From assembly GCA_024500155.1 (NCBI GenBank), contig CM044874.1, positions 43,842,384 through 43,906,383 of the forward strand: DNA of 64,000 bases. The letters are read 5' to 3'. Both the position numbers and the translations under genes were made by a program. Source of the DNA: Chenopodium formosanum. Taxonomy: Eukaryota > Streptophyta > Magnoliopsida > Caryophyllales > Amaranthaceae. Of this stretch, positions 1 to 10,360 are shown in pieces (the stretch's first letter is position 1; every line of letters starts with the position of its first letter). Under the pieces are notes generated by a model, which saw only the letters and a list, made by a program, of their open reading frames with translations, made no database searches and was not told where the DNA came from.

Positions 1-1523
1 GAAGTGGCAAAAAGCTTCCATACATTCATCTCCACCTTGGTCTTTTGTAGCTGTTTGACCACATCGCTATTCACAAGGTCGATGGGATCAACTATCAGAT
101 TTGATTGTGGTGGAGGTGGAGGTGGGTTAGGTTGTTGCAACCGTCCACTTCTAGTGAGAACCTTGACCTCAAGGTCCCCCCAAACATCTTCACTGGTGCC
201 GAGAGACGAACATGCTATATCTTTGAGATAGATATCTTCATCATCACTATCCCAAATCCCATTCACTTCTTCAGTGCTTGAAATAAATACAACTTCTGGC
301 AGAGGTTCATTCACAGGTTGAATGAGTATTGACGGATCAAAGGAGACTTCATCTCCCATGATAGCCAAAGCATCAGAAAGAGGACCTGTTTGAATGTTAG
401 GCTTCTTGCCCCCTGGAGGGACAGGAAGTTGGTTAGCATCTATCAGGTCTTGGATTGCGTCTTTCAGCCTCCAACACTTCTCAGTGTTATGACCCTTGCC
501 TTGATGATACTTGCAATAAGCATTGGGGTCATAGCTAGCGGTCCTATTCTCAAGTCGAGGTTCTGGAAATGGTCCGATTGGCATAATCAGTCCCTGACCA
601 TGAAGACGGTCATAAGCAGCATCATAAGTCATTCCCAAAGGCGTATAAATCCTCATTTGCCTTTGGAATTTTTGAGGAGGAGCATTAAGGGCCAGCACAT
701 CACTAATGTTGATGTTGTTGGTAGCATTATTGGGCTTAGAAGACGAAGAAGAAGGAGTGTCGTTCTTCTTGTTTTTCCAAGTGTTGCTGTTATTGTTGTT
801 ACCAACAGACTTCATCAGTTCATCTTCGATATTGATTCCAATATCGTATACAGCTTCAAAGGTACTTAAAGGCAGAAACTTCAAGTGTTGCTTGTATTTA
901 TGCGTCAGATTGGAAATGAACAAGCGAACCATTTCCTTCTCCTTGGGAGGGTCTACTAGGAGTGCAGCTGTTTCTCTCCACCTGCTTAGGTAAGTAGTGA
1001 AGCCTTCATTCTCTTTCTGTTTGAGAATGGAGAGTTCACGTTCAGAAGTCTTGGCCTGAATGTTGCACTTGTATCGGTTCATAAAGCTTTCAGCAACATC
1101 TTCCCAGGTCGCGACATGCTTGGATTCTAGGGAATAGAACCACTGTTGACAGGCATGCTCTAAGGAAAGAGGAAACACCGTAGGGAAGAGTGTCACATCT
1201 ACTCCCTTAAGAGCCATAGTTGCAGAAAAAGCCTTCAAATGGAACAACGGGTTATCAGTAGGCTTGAACTTGGGAATATCAGCAGTGGAAAATTTTTCAG
1301 GGAATTTCTCTCTTATGGACGAGGAAGTGACAGGCTGTTCCACATAAGTGAACTCTTCTGAAATCTTACTTATCTGTTCCTTGATCTTGTCCATCGCAGC
1401 AGCAGTAACACTGTTTTGCTTGTCTTGCTCTACAGTGCTGACTCTAGTAGTGAGTGTCTGCATCATGCCAGACAACCTTTCGATTGTCCTGTTGAGGTTC
1501 TCGATGTCTTCCTTAGTGGCCAT
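1..1523 (-). CDS. gag: gag-pro polyprotein of element A (partial, open at window edge)
   Basis: An uninterrupted frame runs from ATG at 1523-1521 to base 1, about 507 codons, and continues out of the window. It starts MATKEDIENL with a predicted coiled-coil region, followed by the capsid region (residues about 90-270, including ACQQWFYSLE and RYKCNIQ). Next come a TPLGMTY module and one CX2HX4HX4C zinc knuckle (CKYHQGKGHNTEKC, about 536-495). An acidic stretch, WDSDDEDIYLKDI, leads into the pre-protease segment KTKVEMNVWKL, which B also has. The frame is also open upstream to an in-frame stop near 1685, and that part resembles the gag N-terminus of C and D, so translation may begin earlier or after a splice acceptor near 1650. 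The product would be the structural and protease polyprotein of virus-like particles. Only the family is certain. Confidence 0.85.
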   Translation of the reverse strand, partial: MATKEDIENLNRTIERLSGMMQTLTTRVSTVEQDKQNSVTAAAMDKIKEQISKISEEFTYVEQPVTSSSIREKFPEKFSTADIPKFKPTDNPLFHLKAFSATMALKGVDVTLFPTVFPLSLEHACQQWFYSLESKHVATWEDVAESFMNRYKCNIQAKTSERELSILKQKENEGFTTYLSRWRETAALLVDPPKEKEMVRLFISNLTHKYKQHLKFLPLSTFEAVYDIGINIEDELMKSVGNNNNSNTWKNKKNDTPSSSSSKPNNATNNINISDVLALNAPPQKFQRQMRIYTPLGMTYDAAYDRLHGQGLIMPIGPFPEPRLENRTASYDPNAYCKYHQGKGHNTEKCWRLKDAIQDLIDANQLPVPPGGKKPNIQTGPLSDALAIMGDEVSFDPSILIQPVNEPLPEVVFISSTEEVNGIWDSDDEDIYLKDIACSSLGTSEDVWGDLEVKVLTRSGRLQQPNPPPPPPQSNLIVDPIDLVNSDVVKQLQKTKVEMNVWKLFAT

Positions 1524-2015
1524 TGGTTGAAAGTAGACTGGAGACGGATCTTGTGGAGATGACTGAGGTGGTTTCCTTGTACGCCTCTTTGGTACGAGAG
1601 GTTGTTGAGGTATGGACTCGAACCGTAACAATCTACCCTTGCTTCTTGCCCAAGCGCTGTGACACCGAAACAAATACACCTTTTAATGACCACACTTAAC
1701 CTTAACCCATCCGGATTAAAAAAAGAAAAAAAATTGAAGTTCTACTTATTTTTTTATTTTTTTTTCAATAAAAAAAAAAAAGAAAAACATGGGAGGATAC
1801 CATCTGACTTACTCCGAAAAAAAAAACGACACAAAAAACGAGACTTCCCTAAAATACGGTCAAAAGTGGTGTACGACTAAAAAAAGAAAAGTGTGTGGAC
1901 CTAACATGTAAGTGATTAGGTGAGGTTATAGACGCGTGTTTTGACCATATAACTAGACACGACTTAATATTGTACACAAAATCGAGAAAAAAGACTGACG
2001 GGACACTTTCTTGGG

Positions 2016-2130
2016 CACCGTGTCACGGTGCAGACTGGCGTGACACGGTTAAGACTTACCGTCAGACGGTAGCCTTTACCGTGTCACGGCACTGCTCACC
2101 GTGACACGGCAGAAAATGACGTGACACGGT
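2016..2130. repeat. Palindromic word array 1 in leader of A
   Basis: Six or more copies of the 11-13-base words CCGTGTCACGG and CCGTGACACGG, plus ACCGTCAGACGGT, are separated by 5-15-base spacers. Each word is nearly its own reverse complement, and both orientations occur. Confidence 0.85.
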
Positions 2131-2642
2131 GCGCAGTTCCAAGTCAGTTTTGTGATTTTTTTTAGATTTTAATCGATTTTAAGTCCGTACTAATTACTAT
2201 GTGAAAATAAAAACCCTCAGTCATGGGTCAAACAAAAAAGCAAACACATTAGGGTTAGTACCGAACAAACACATAGCATTTAGGCACGATGATGTAAAAA
2301 AGTTCGCAACCTAAAGTCAAGGTCTATGTTCAACTATTGGTCAAGCTTTGGGTGTCAAAAGGGTACCATGGTTAAGAGTTTGGACGCGTTAGCAAGGCAG
2401 CCTCCCTTGAGGGTGTATGCCAACGGGCGGCTCCGCGAGTTCGTGATGAAATCGAACTCGACTCCATGGTTTGGGTAGATTTAATGACTTGGATGAACCC
2501 TTATTGCCATGAGCGTTTTTGGGTTGATAGAGCTTAAATCCCTCGGGGCTAAGACGCATGTAGAACACATACGTTTTTTCAGAAAAATCGAAGGAAGTCG
2601 ACTGTGGGAAAAGAAAATAGGTCACCGGACAGATTTTAGGAC

Positions 2643-2730
2643 TGCCGTGACACGACAGAAATTCCCGTGTCACGGTACAGTCTACCGTCAGACGGTACAC
2701 TGTACCGTGACACGGCAGTCAGAAAATCTG
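2643..2730. repeat. Palindromic word array 2 in leader of A
   Basis: Four to five copies of the same CCGTGACACGG / CCGTCAGACGG words as in the first leader array and the LTR array of A. Confidence 0.85.
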
Positions 2731-2930
2731 ACTGGTGCCCTGTTTACTTTTGCGCGCAACCGAGTTATCCAATTTTTCCTACGGGACAGACCTGAATGTG
2801 ACGTTAAAACGTCTATGCAGATGCAAAAATGCCAAATTAATCACAGGAATATTTTATCAAGAATCTTTCAAGTCTCATCCACTCATCTTAATTAAATACC
2901 GATCACTCAAATCGATAAATAATTAAGAAT

Positions 2931-2950
2931 CCTCCCCAGTGGAGTCGCCA
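2931..2950 (-). other. Primer binding site of A
   Basis: The minus strand reads TGGCGACTCCACTGGGGAGG, starting three bases after the LTR end. The same 20 bases follow the LTRs of B and E. The motif matches the type I recall for Ogre-lineage elements (tRNA-Arg primer); the primer identity is from memory and untested. Confidence 0.8.
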
Positions 2951-3940
2951 AATTGTAGGCGTCGCTCGAAGTGCGCCTATATTAAAAGCATGTTGTGAAT
3001 ATGCTTGGCACTCATAGGAAGTGGGAATTGACATTACGATTAGGGACAAATAAAGTAGGGAGCCGCCAACAAGTTTTTTTTAGGAACTTGTAAACCGTTC
3101 ACGGATCATAAAAAGGCAACCACGATAAAGGGACAACGAAGGCAACGATTGACCCATGAAGGTTACACCCTATTCATAATCCATGAGATTATTAACTCCA
3201 TATGGTTCGGAACCACAAAAGGAGGATCGGGGATGATGGTACGAAGTGAGTCATGGAGTCACATTCGCCCGTATTGGCCTCTACTCGATTCTTATAGTGA
3301 AAAGTATCCCTGTGATCTCAAAGGCATACAAACAATAATTCAATTCGCTCCAAACTATTATTTGACTAAATTGGTTCAAAATTAATGCACACATAATTCT
3401 AAATATTTGGTGATCACTTGATTAAACAACAAGATTAAAAAGGAACCTAAACCGGTTGTCCAAATTATCTTATTAGTCGTGATTTTCAATTACATATTCC
3501 CATTAACATACAATATTGTGATCAATAAATATTATAAAATCAATATAAACATAAAAAGAACCAATTTAATCATAATTCTAACAACAGAACAATCGTTAGA
3601 AAAAATAATAATGATAAAAAGAGCATAATTCTTACTTTGAATCTGTTTGCTTGCAACTACAAAATAATAAACGAGTTAGTAACTTCAAGGAAATAATAAA
3701 ACAACAATTAAATTAAATTAAATAAAAACAAGGTTAATTTTGGGGCCAAACCCTCAAGCGATTCTACCTTTCACGCCTTGGTTTAAGGACAGAACCTCGA
3801 GTAAAATATGGACTCCTTTGAGTGCTTGAAGAAGGAATTTTGAAGTGAAAAGGGTAGGCTAGTGTTTAGGTTAAGAGCATAGAAGAGAGAAAATAAGAAT
3901 AATAGAATTCTCGTTGCCCCGTTCATCAGAAATGAGGGGG

Positions 3941-3950
3941 TATTTATAGG
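3941..3950 (-). promoter_or_regulatory. LTR TATA box of A
   Basis: The minus strand reads CCTATAAATA. The word array ends 58 bp upstream. This is the likely core promoter for the genomic transcript of A. Confidence 0.6.
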
Positions 3951-4008
3951 GAAATGTGCTGAGGGAGCACACGGAACCCTAAAATGATAAAAACCCTAAA
4001 AAAGTATC

Positions 4009-4262
4009 CCGTGACACGGTCAGACTGTACCGAGACACGGTTAGACTGTACCGTCAGACGGTACAAGTTCCCGTGACACGGTCAGTTTTTGGAGTGTCGC
4101 GGGAAATTTTCAGAAAACGGAACGGAAGACGCGTTAAGGGTTTACGCGGAAAGGACACGGAACTCCCCGTGTCACGGCAGACCTCCCGTGTCACGGGAAG
4201 TCCCACCGTCAGACGGGAAGAGTTCCCGTGACACGGTCAAGCTTGACCGTGACACGGTCAAT
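4009..4262. repeat. U3 palindromic word array of A
   Basis: About ten copies of CCGTGACACGG, CCGTGTCACGG and ACCGTCAGACGGT lie in two blocks (4009-4083 and 4168-4262) just upstream of the TATA box. These are the same words as in the A leader and are absent from B, D and E. Confidence 0.85.
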
Positions 4263-4650
4263 TCCAGTCCACTTTTCCGTCTAAATTCATTTTTAACCCT
4301 AATTTCTTTCGGCTTTCTGAGTGCCGATTGATAATTACGGGCTTTTTTCTGACTTTTATTATTCGGGCTAAAATAAGAAAATAAAAATAAAATATTTGGG
4401 CCAAAAAATAATAAATAATAATAAAATAAAAGGGTTTGGGCTTAAAATTAATTAACAAGTTTGGGTTAAATTAAAACTATGCTTTTACCAAACACCAAGA
4501 CTGATCCATGGACCTTTCAAAAATATGAATTTAATAAAATACAATTTTTTAAGCACTCTCGGGATTAAATACTAAACCCGACCAATAGCGGCGGTGAAAG
4601 GTTATTTATCATCGGGCTTGGTTTTGGGGAGACATTTTTAGGTGTCTACA

Positions 4651-6080
4651 CTCAGCCTTTCGAAAAATTTCCTTAAGGCTACTTGATGGCCTGGACGGTC
4701 TTTTGATTTTACAATCATGTTGTCGACATATACTTCGACTTCTTTGTGCATCATGTCATGGACTAAGGCAGTTGCTGCACGTTGGTAAGTAGCACCCGCG
4801 TTTTTCAACCCGAATGGCATTACCGTGTAGCAGTAAGTGCCCCATGGTGTTATAAAGGTTGTTTTCTCCATGTCTTCTTCTTCCATGAGAATCTGGTTGT
4901 AACCCGCGTATCCATCCATGAATGAGAGAAGTGCGTGATTTGCCGTGTTATCTTCTAGAATATCGATGTGTGGCAAAGGGAAGTCGTCCTTTGGACTTGC
5001 CTTATTTTGATCTCGATAGTCGACACACATCCTTACCCTTCCGTCTTTCTTTGGAACTGGGACGACGTTGGCGACCCATTCGGGGTATTTGCATACCTTG
5101 ATGAAACCTGCAGTTATTTGTTTTTGAACTTCTTCTTTTATTTTAAGTGCTACGTCGGATTTCATTCGACGCAACTTTAATTTTACAGGTTTCATTCCTG
5201 GAATTAGTGGTATAGTGTGTTGAGCTATTTCTCTATTAATGCCTGGCATGTCTTCATATGACCAAGCAAATACATCGATAATTTCTTTAAGTAAGTTAAT
5301 TAAATCGGTTCTTTCTTGCTTATTCAATGTTAATCCGATTTTAACTTCTCTTTTATGAGTTGAATCATTCGAGATATCAATTGTTTCAGTTTCTTCAATT
5401 ACCGGTGTTTTCTTTTCGAGTGTTTCCATTGCTTTAATAATTTCTTTGTCTTTTTCATCGTTAGCTAAACAATGCTCGTCATCTTGGGTTAGGGAGGAAC
5501 ACAAGAAGTAAGGAGAATGAGAAATATTATTATACTCTGAGATCATTACATCAAAGAGTGATATGTCCTCAGGGACTGGATCACTAATTATCCTAGGAGA
5601 AGAAATAGGAGGGGGAGGTGTTACTACTAAAGACTTAGAAGACTCTAAAGGGAAAGACTTTGACTCAGACGACTCCTCAAACATTGGTCCCTGCCCTGTC
5701 GTGATTGATATCTTCCTTCCGCTTGGAGTAGTCACTTTGATAGTCTTGCGCCACCCTTGTAGTGATCCTTCAGCTGGAGTAATTAGCTTCGAGGGGTCGA
5801 AGCTTTCACTTTGTAGGACTGTTTGAATGAGCGAAGAGTTATTTTCCTCATAAGTTGGCTCATTCTTTTCTCGCCCAAACAGTAATCCCATGACGTTAAA
5901 GTCAAAGCATGGGGGTGCTTTCTCCTTATAGACGGGAGTTGGGATTTCATCAGTGAAGTAGCAATCCAAGAAAATCTCGAATCCCGGTTGTCTTATGCCG
6001 TTTACAACAAATGGCTCGGGAAATTCATGGCATGGATAGTCCTCTCCTTCTTTTATAAACTGACCATTAAGCGAGCGTCT
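4651..6080 (-). pseudogene. pol: Reverse transcriptase region of B (truncated, catalytic residue lost)
   Basis: An open frame of about 470 codons runs from 6080 until the insertion of A. An N-terminal linker (YFTDEIPTPVY, acidic segments) leads into RT blocks: VFAWSYEDMPGI, WVANVVPVPKKDGRVRMCVD, DFPLPHID, FMDGYAGYNQI and the palm block YTVMPFGLKNAGATYQR. The catalytic box reads YVDNM instead of the family's YVDDM, so one of the two metal-binding aspartates is asparagine; this protein should be inactive. RNase H and integrase are not in the window. In Ogre elements I recall that protease and RT are separated by a spliced intron, and the stop-containing gap 6081-6150 lies at that place. Confidence 0.85.
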
Positions 6081-6160
6081 CTACGTGCTTTCAACTTTTA
6101 TTGGAATTGCTTTCTTTTGAATGCGAGCGTCGCTACGTGCTTTCAACTTTTATTGGGCTC
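6071..6160. repeat. 52-bp tandem duplication between protease and RT of B
   Basis: Two copies, starting at 6071 and 6123, share GCGAGCGTCNCTACGTGCTT and the bases after it. The period of 52 is not a multiple of three, so the duplication separates the two frames with stops on the minus strand. Confidence 0.75.
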
Positions 6161-7151
6161 GCTTGAGATCTTTCCGAGTCGGTACAAAACCAAGTCCAAA
6201 AGTATCTAACTTAGGGAGGCTAGGTGACTCCAGCGGTTTTGCCATTCCTTTCTTCTTTCCTAAAGTCTTCCCAGGAAAGTGTCCTTGTTTCTTCAGCATG
6301 GCGTTAACAATCATGTTGGAATAGGGGTCATGGAAAATAGATGTCCTTTCATCCTCCTGGATTAAAGAAACTTTTTCGTTAAAGCCCCATAAGTCTTCAT
6401 CATCCTCGTCGTGCTCTACGTTAATGATTGGATTTTCTGTAGATTTGATTCTCATTGGCGAAGTATCGATGGTGATTGGAATTCCTCCAACTATAGCTTT
6501 CACTTGTTGGTGGAGAGATGAAGGGACGGAATTTAGATCATGAAGCCAAGGGCGTCCCAACAATAAGTTGAATGAAGCTTTAATGTCCACTATTTGGAAA
6601 GTAGTAGCATGTTCTATAGCTCCTGCCGTTACATTTAGGGTAATCTTGCCAAGAGCTTGACAACGAGTATTATCGTAGGATCTTATTCCTTGTGTGGACG
6701 GAGTTAAGTCTTCATCCCTTATGCCGAGCAATCTCGCAGTTCTAAGTGGACAGACATTGACAGCCGATCCATTGTCTACAAGAGTCATAGGAACATTCAT
6801 TCTTTTGCAGACTACCGTGAGATTTAATGCCTTGTAATGTTTGTCACCTTCTGGGGGTAAATCTTTGTCAGGAAAGGTGATCAAATTAATCAGACTAGGA
6901 AGGTCACTTGTGAGGAAGTTGGCTAGTCCCTCAGCAGTAGTGTCAGAATCTATCCCGATTTTATCCAAGGCATTCATAACAGCCAACCTATGTTCTCGAG
7001 ATGTTGCCAGAAGTTTCCACACATTCATCTCAACTTTTGTCTTCTTAAACTGTTTAACAATGTCGTTGTCTTCGATGGTAGGTATGGGAACTTGATGTAC
7101 GGTTGGCATAGGTTGTGTTGAAACGGGAGGTTGCATTCTCCCAAATGTCAT
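6150..7151 (-). CDS. pol: Protease region of B
   Basis: An open frame of 333 codons. The N-terminal half (KTKVEMNVWKLLATSREHR) matches the pre-protease segment of A. An aspartic protease core follows, with the active site VDNGSAVNVCP (the Tat/Ogre form of the usual DTGS) and the flap-side block LLLGRPWLHDLNSVPSSLHQ. Near the C-terminus a glycine motif, MLKKQGHFPGKTLGKKKG, is reminiscent of a G-patch; that is only a resemblance. It overlaps the preceding gag frame at 7054-7151 in another frame, so a frameshift or programmed shift separates gag from protease. The protein would cleave gag-pol inside virus-like particles. Confidence 0.8.
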   Translation of the reverse strand: MTFGRMQPPVSTQPMPTVHQVPIPTIEDNDIVKQFKKTKVEMNVWKLLATSREHRLAVMNALDKIGIDSDTTAEGLANFLTSDLPSLINLITFPDKDLPPEGDKHYKALNLTVVCKRMNVPMTLVDNGSAVNVCPLRTARLLGIRDEDLTPSTQGIRSYDNTRCQALGKITLNVTAGAIEHATTFQIVDIKASFNLLLGRPWLHDLNSVPSSLHQQVKAIVGGIPITIDTSPMRIKSTENPIINVEHDEDDEDLWGFNEKVSLIQEDERTSIFHDPYSNMIVNAMLKKQGHFPGKTLGKKKGMAKPLESPSLPKLDTFGLGFVPTRKDLKRAQ

Positions 7152-9068
7152 CTGTGGTGTATGACACAGAAGGTGAAGGTCCTACTATATCCTTTAGATA
7201 GAAATCTTCTTCATCACTGTCCCAAACTCCATTAATGGTTGTATCCTCTTCTTGTTGGACTTGGACTAGTTTCTTTTCATCGATCATTTTCTGTACCAAA
7301 TCCTTGAATTTGAAACAGTTTTCTATAGTGTGACCCCCTGATTGATGATACTGGCAGTAATATCTATCTGTCCTTTTTAATGACTCAAATGGTCTTGGTT
7401 CGAGAGGTTTAACCTCGCCACTCTCGGAGAGCATTTCGAACATTTACGCATATGGGATCCTAATTGGAGTGTAGATTCTATTGCTTTTCTTGGGTTTTTC
7501 AGTGACTTGTAAGGGAAAGTGCTTAGCCTCATAAGTCGTTCTCACTGGTGTGAATTCTCTTTTAGGTTCTTCTTTTGGAAGTGGAAGCTCATCATATTTC
7601 TTATGGAGTTCGTTCATAACTTCGAGAGCTTCATGTAGTAGTTGCGATGCCTCCTTCATAGACAATGTGAGCAATTGTATACCTTCCTTATTTGCCGGTT
7701 CTTGAAGGTTATCCTTGACATCGAAAAACATCTCCTCTTCTTTTTCTATGGCACTGATTTCTTCAACAGGTCTAATGAGAGAGGAGGGGTCAACCTCGTT
7801 TTCCTCATCGGAGATAGCCAGGGTATGAGCTAGAGGTGCATTATAGATGCTTGGCTTCTTACTGGCAGGGGGCAACGACAGTTTGTTATTGTCGATTAGG
7901 TCTTGGATAGCTTCCTTAAGCTTCCAACAGCTTTCAGTGGAATGGCCCCTACCTTGGTGATACTTGCAGTGTGCATTGGGCTTCCAGTTAACCGACCTCT
8001 TCTCAACTGGTGGGTCCCCAAATGGTCCAATGGGAGTTATAAGACCTTTTGCATTTAATCGATCGAATGCGGTGTCATAACTCATGCCAATAGGAGTGAA
8101 GCTCCTCCTAAATGGATTCTTCTGTCCTTGGTTGTTCATGGCAAGAACTTCTCCTAAATTAAAGGTGCTAACATTATTTGAGTGGGCGGTTTTGGAAGAA
8201 AAAGGATTGTTGTTCTTCTTCCCTTTCAGGCCACTGTTGGAGTTATTGTTGGCAGCTTTTGATTTAGCCAAGTCGTCTTCAATATTGATCCCAATGTCGT
8301 AAACGGCCTTGAAAGTATGGAGATTATTTTGATATTTGAGATGCTTGGAATATTTTTCTTGGAGATTTTTGATAAACAGTCTCACAGACTCTTTTTCACT
8401 TGGCACCTCAATCATCTTAGCTGAGGTTTCTCTCCACTTGTTAAAGAAAGAGGTGAAGCCTTCATTCTCTTTCTGCTTGAGGATTTCAAGTTCTCTATGG
8501 TCAGTCTCGACTTGAATGTTGCACTTGTACCTATACGAAAGCGTTTGCTATAGACTCCCATGTAGAGGTCTTTTCTTTCTCGAGAGAAAAGAACCATTGT
8601 TGGCAAACGATCTCGAGAGATAGTGAGAAAAGAGAAGGGAAGACCTTCTTATCGATACCCTTGATACTCGTTATTATTTCAAATGCTCTTAAATGAAAGT
8701 ATGGGTTGTCAATTGCTCAGAATTTTGGGATGTCGTTGGCGTTGAATTTTTGCGGAAGAAGATCCTTGTCCACTGAGACCCCTTGTGATGTAAGCTCTTG
8801 AAAATTGTAGTCGCTGGACAACTTGCTTAAACTCTCTTGCATGAGGTCCATTTGTTGTTGCTTCACGGGATCATCGATCCTAAGTGCGAGAAGCTTCAGT
8901 ATCTCAGCCACAGTAGCCAGTTGGTTCTTAAGATCATTGACTTCTTCTTGTGTTGCCGTTATAACCTTAGCTTTTCTCTTGCGAGATATGGGTTTGTCAA
9001 AAATTTGGACTTGTACGAAGAGGTTGTCTTTGACTAATCGTCCTTCATTTCTTGACCACGCGCTGTAA
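7054..9068 (-). pseudogene. gag: gag of element B (frameshifted, one in-frame stop)
   Basis: N-terminal segment 9068-8717 contains KDNLFVQVQIFDKP and a coiled-coil-like stretch ending KFNANDIPKF, then a stop. The capsid region 8716-8416 is split by frameshifts. From 8415 to 7447 the frame is open, with EKYSKHLKYQNNL and module 1 (FTPIGMSYDTAF plus the knuckle CKYHQGRGHSTESC). After an in-frame TAA at 7446-7444 the same frame continues to 7054, with a second knuckle, CQYHQSGGHTIENC, and the acidic motif WDSDEEDFYLKDI. The product is the structural protein of virus-like particles. Two nucleocapsid modules are present, against one in A. Confidence 0.82.
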
Positions 9069-9504
9069 ATTAAACCATTTTGCGTTTTAATTACTTGACT
9101 CGAATCAACTTGACTTTATGGTTTATTTTAAGGGAAAGAGAAAAAGAAAAGGGTGCATATTTTTGGCAAAAATAATGTACATATTTTTATTTTAGGGAAC
9201 TAAGTATTATTATTTTTTTATTGGAGGATCAATATCCGACTTACCCCCCTAAAAAAATGACGGAAAAACACGCACACAAGACTCTCTTAATCATGGTCAA
9301 AGTATGTGTATGGGTGTGTGCGTTGAGTGTAAGTGACATGCTTGGACTTTTGTGTAAGACCATGGGACTTAGTGCCTAAACTCGATCAATGATTCAAGTA
9401 AATATTATTGACAAAAAAATTAACCGAATTAAACAGAAAACTGATAAATTAGACCCTAGGTGATGACTCGACCAATAATCCGTACTGTCGGCCAAGCGAC
9501 AGGA

Positions 9505-9606
9505 CTGGCGTCACACTGTGGAGCTTGGCGCCAGACAACATAGCTGTCGTCAGGCGCTACACTCCATAGTGTGGCGCTACAGCTCAGACCTTGGCGCCAA
9601 TATTGG
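9505..9606. repeat. GGCGCC/AGCGCC word array 1 in leader of B
   Basis: Repeated short words such as TGGCGCCA, GGCGCTA and GGCGTC in both orientations, with 10-20-base spacers. Confidence 0.8.
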
Positions 9607-10242
9607 AGCTTCGGTCTGGGACTGTTTTCGGTGTTACTAGTCAACTGGGGTATGCCTAAAATCGTACTAGGTCAATTCTGATTAAAATAATAGACTTTAT
9701 TGACTCAAATTAATTAATTAATTAATTAATTAGGCAAAGTTCTTTAAGCCATTAATTTATTTAGTCTCAACACAAGTCAACAAACGGTTAAGAGAAACAT
9801 AGAATATATATGCACAACAAATAATGCACAATTAGTCAAGTAGGCACAACATGATGCAATGCGTTCGCAACCTAACCATGGCTCTAGGTCTCTAAAGTTC
9901 GGGATATGGTTTAGTCAAAAAGGGTCCATAGTTAATTGTCCGGATACACCGCGCGGAAGCCTAATCGTGAAGGGTCGGCGCGAGTGGATAGGACACCGCG
10001 AGTTTTAGAAAAAACTCGCTTCCATGGTTTGGTGAATTTACCATCTCGGATGTACCCTTTGTTTCATGGAGCGTTCAATCGGGTAGATGTAGCATGAATT
10101 CCCAGAGGGTTATGTCCATATGTAGAACACATATGGGTTTCAGAAAAGTGAGAAAAAATTCAATCAGGAAGTAGGATCAAGCAAACAATACGAAAAACCG
10201 GTCGAAATTAGAACGCATATTTCTGGCTCGGTATTAGGGGAA

Positions 10243-10360
10243 ATTGGCGCCAGCAAACAGAGACTGGCGCCAGTTTTTAACTGTAGCGCCTGGCGCCAAT
10301 GTTGGCGTCTGGCGCTACGGCTCAAAGTCTGGCGCCAAGCTCTGGCCCCTGACGCTACTT
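10243..10360. repeat. GGCGCC/AGCGCC word array 2 in leader of B
   Basis: At least eight words of the type CTGGCGCCA, GTAGCGCC and TGGCGCTA in about 120 bases. The matching array in the leader of E is at 39418-39535. Confidence 0.8.

Larger units (their letters stand above)
1524..2930 (-). other. 5' leader of element A
   Basis: This is the untranslated region between PBS and gag, about 1.4 kb. It holds an A/T-rich stretch (1710-1790) and two arrays of self-complementary words (listed separately). Apart from the open frame just upstream of the gag ATG (1524-1684) I see no coding sequence in it. Confidence 0.7.
1..4650 (-). mobile_element. Element A: Ogre/Tat-like Ty3/gypsy retrotransposon, 5' part
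   Basis: Read on the minus strand the order is 5' LTR (4650 to 2954), PBS (2950 to 2931), leader, then gag-pro running off the window edge. The LTR starts TGTAGACACC and ends in CTACA, and the PBS follows after three bases, as expected for this class. The element abuts element B's reverse transcriptase at 4650/4651 in the middle of a codon stretch, so A inserted into B. The 3' half and second LTR lie outside the window, so the target duplication cannot be tested; the flank on this side is CTCAG. The gag frame has no stop, so A is the youngest-looking Ty3/gypsy copy here. Confidence 0.85.
2954..4650 (-). repeat. 5' LTR of element A (about 1.70 kb)
   Basis: On the minus strand the LTR begins TGTAGACACC at 4650 and ends CTACA at 2954. 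It contains a U3 word array (4009-4262) and a TATA box at 3950-3941. It is related to, but clearly diverged from, the LTRs of B, D and E, which share the first bases and the PBS. Confidence 0.85.

Noticed and set aside
390..993. Plus-strand frames opposite gag of A
   Set aside because: Shadow frames of the open minus-strand gag; no conserved domain.
2931..2950. tRNA gene remnants at PBS sites
   Set aside because: Only the 18-20 bases complementary to a tRNA 3' end are present; no tRNA fold.
9711..9733. TTAA microsatellite as an integration or origin site
   Set aside because: The same run is in the leaders of B, C and E, so it is part of the element; nothing more supports a function.
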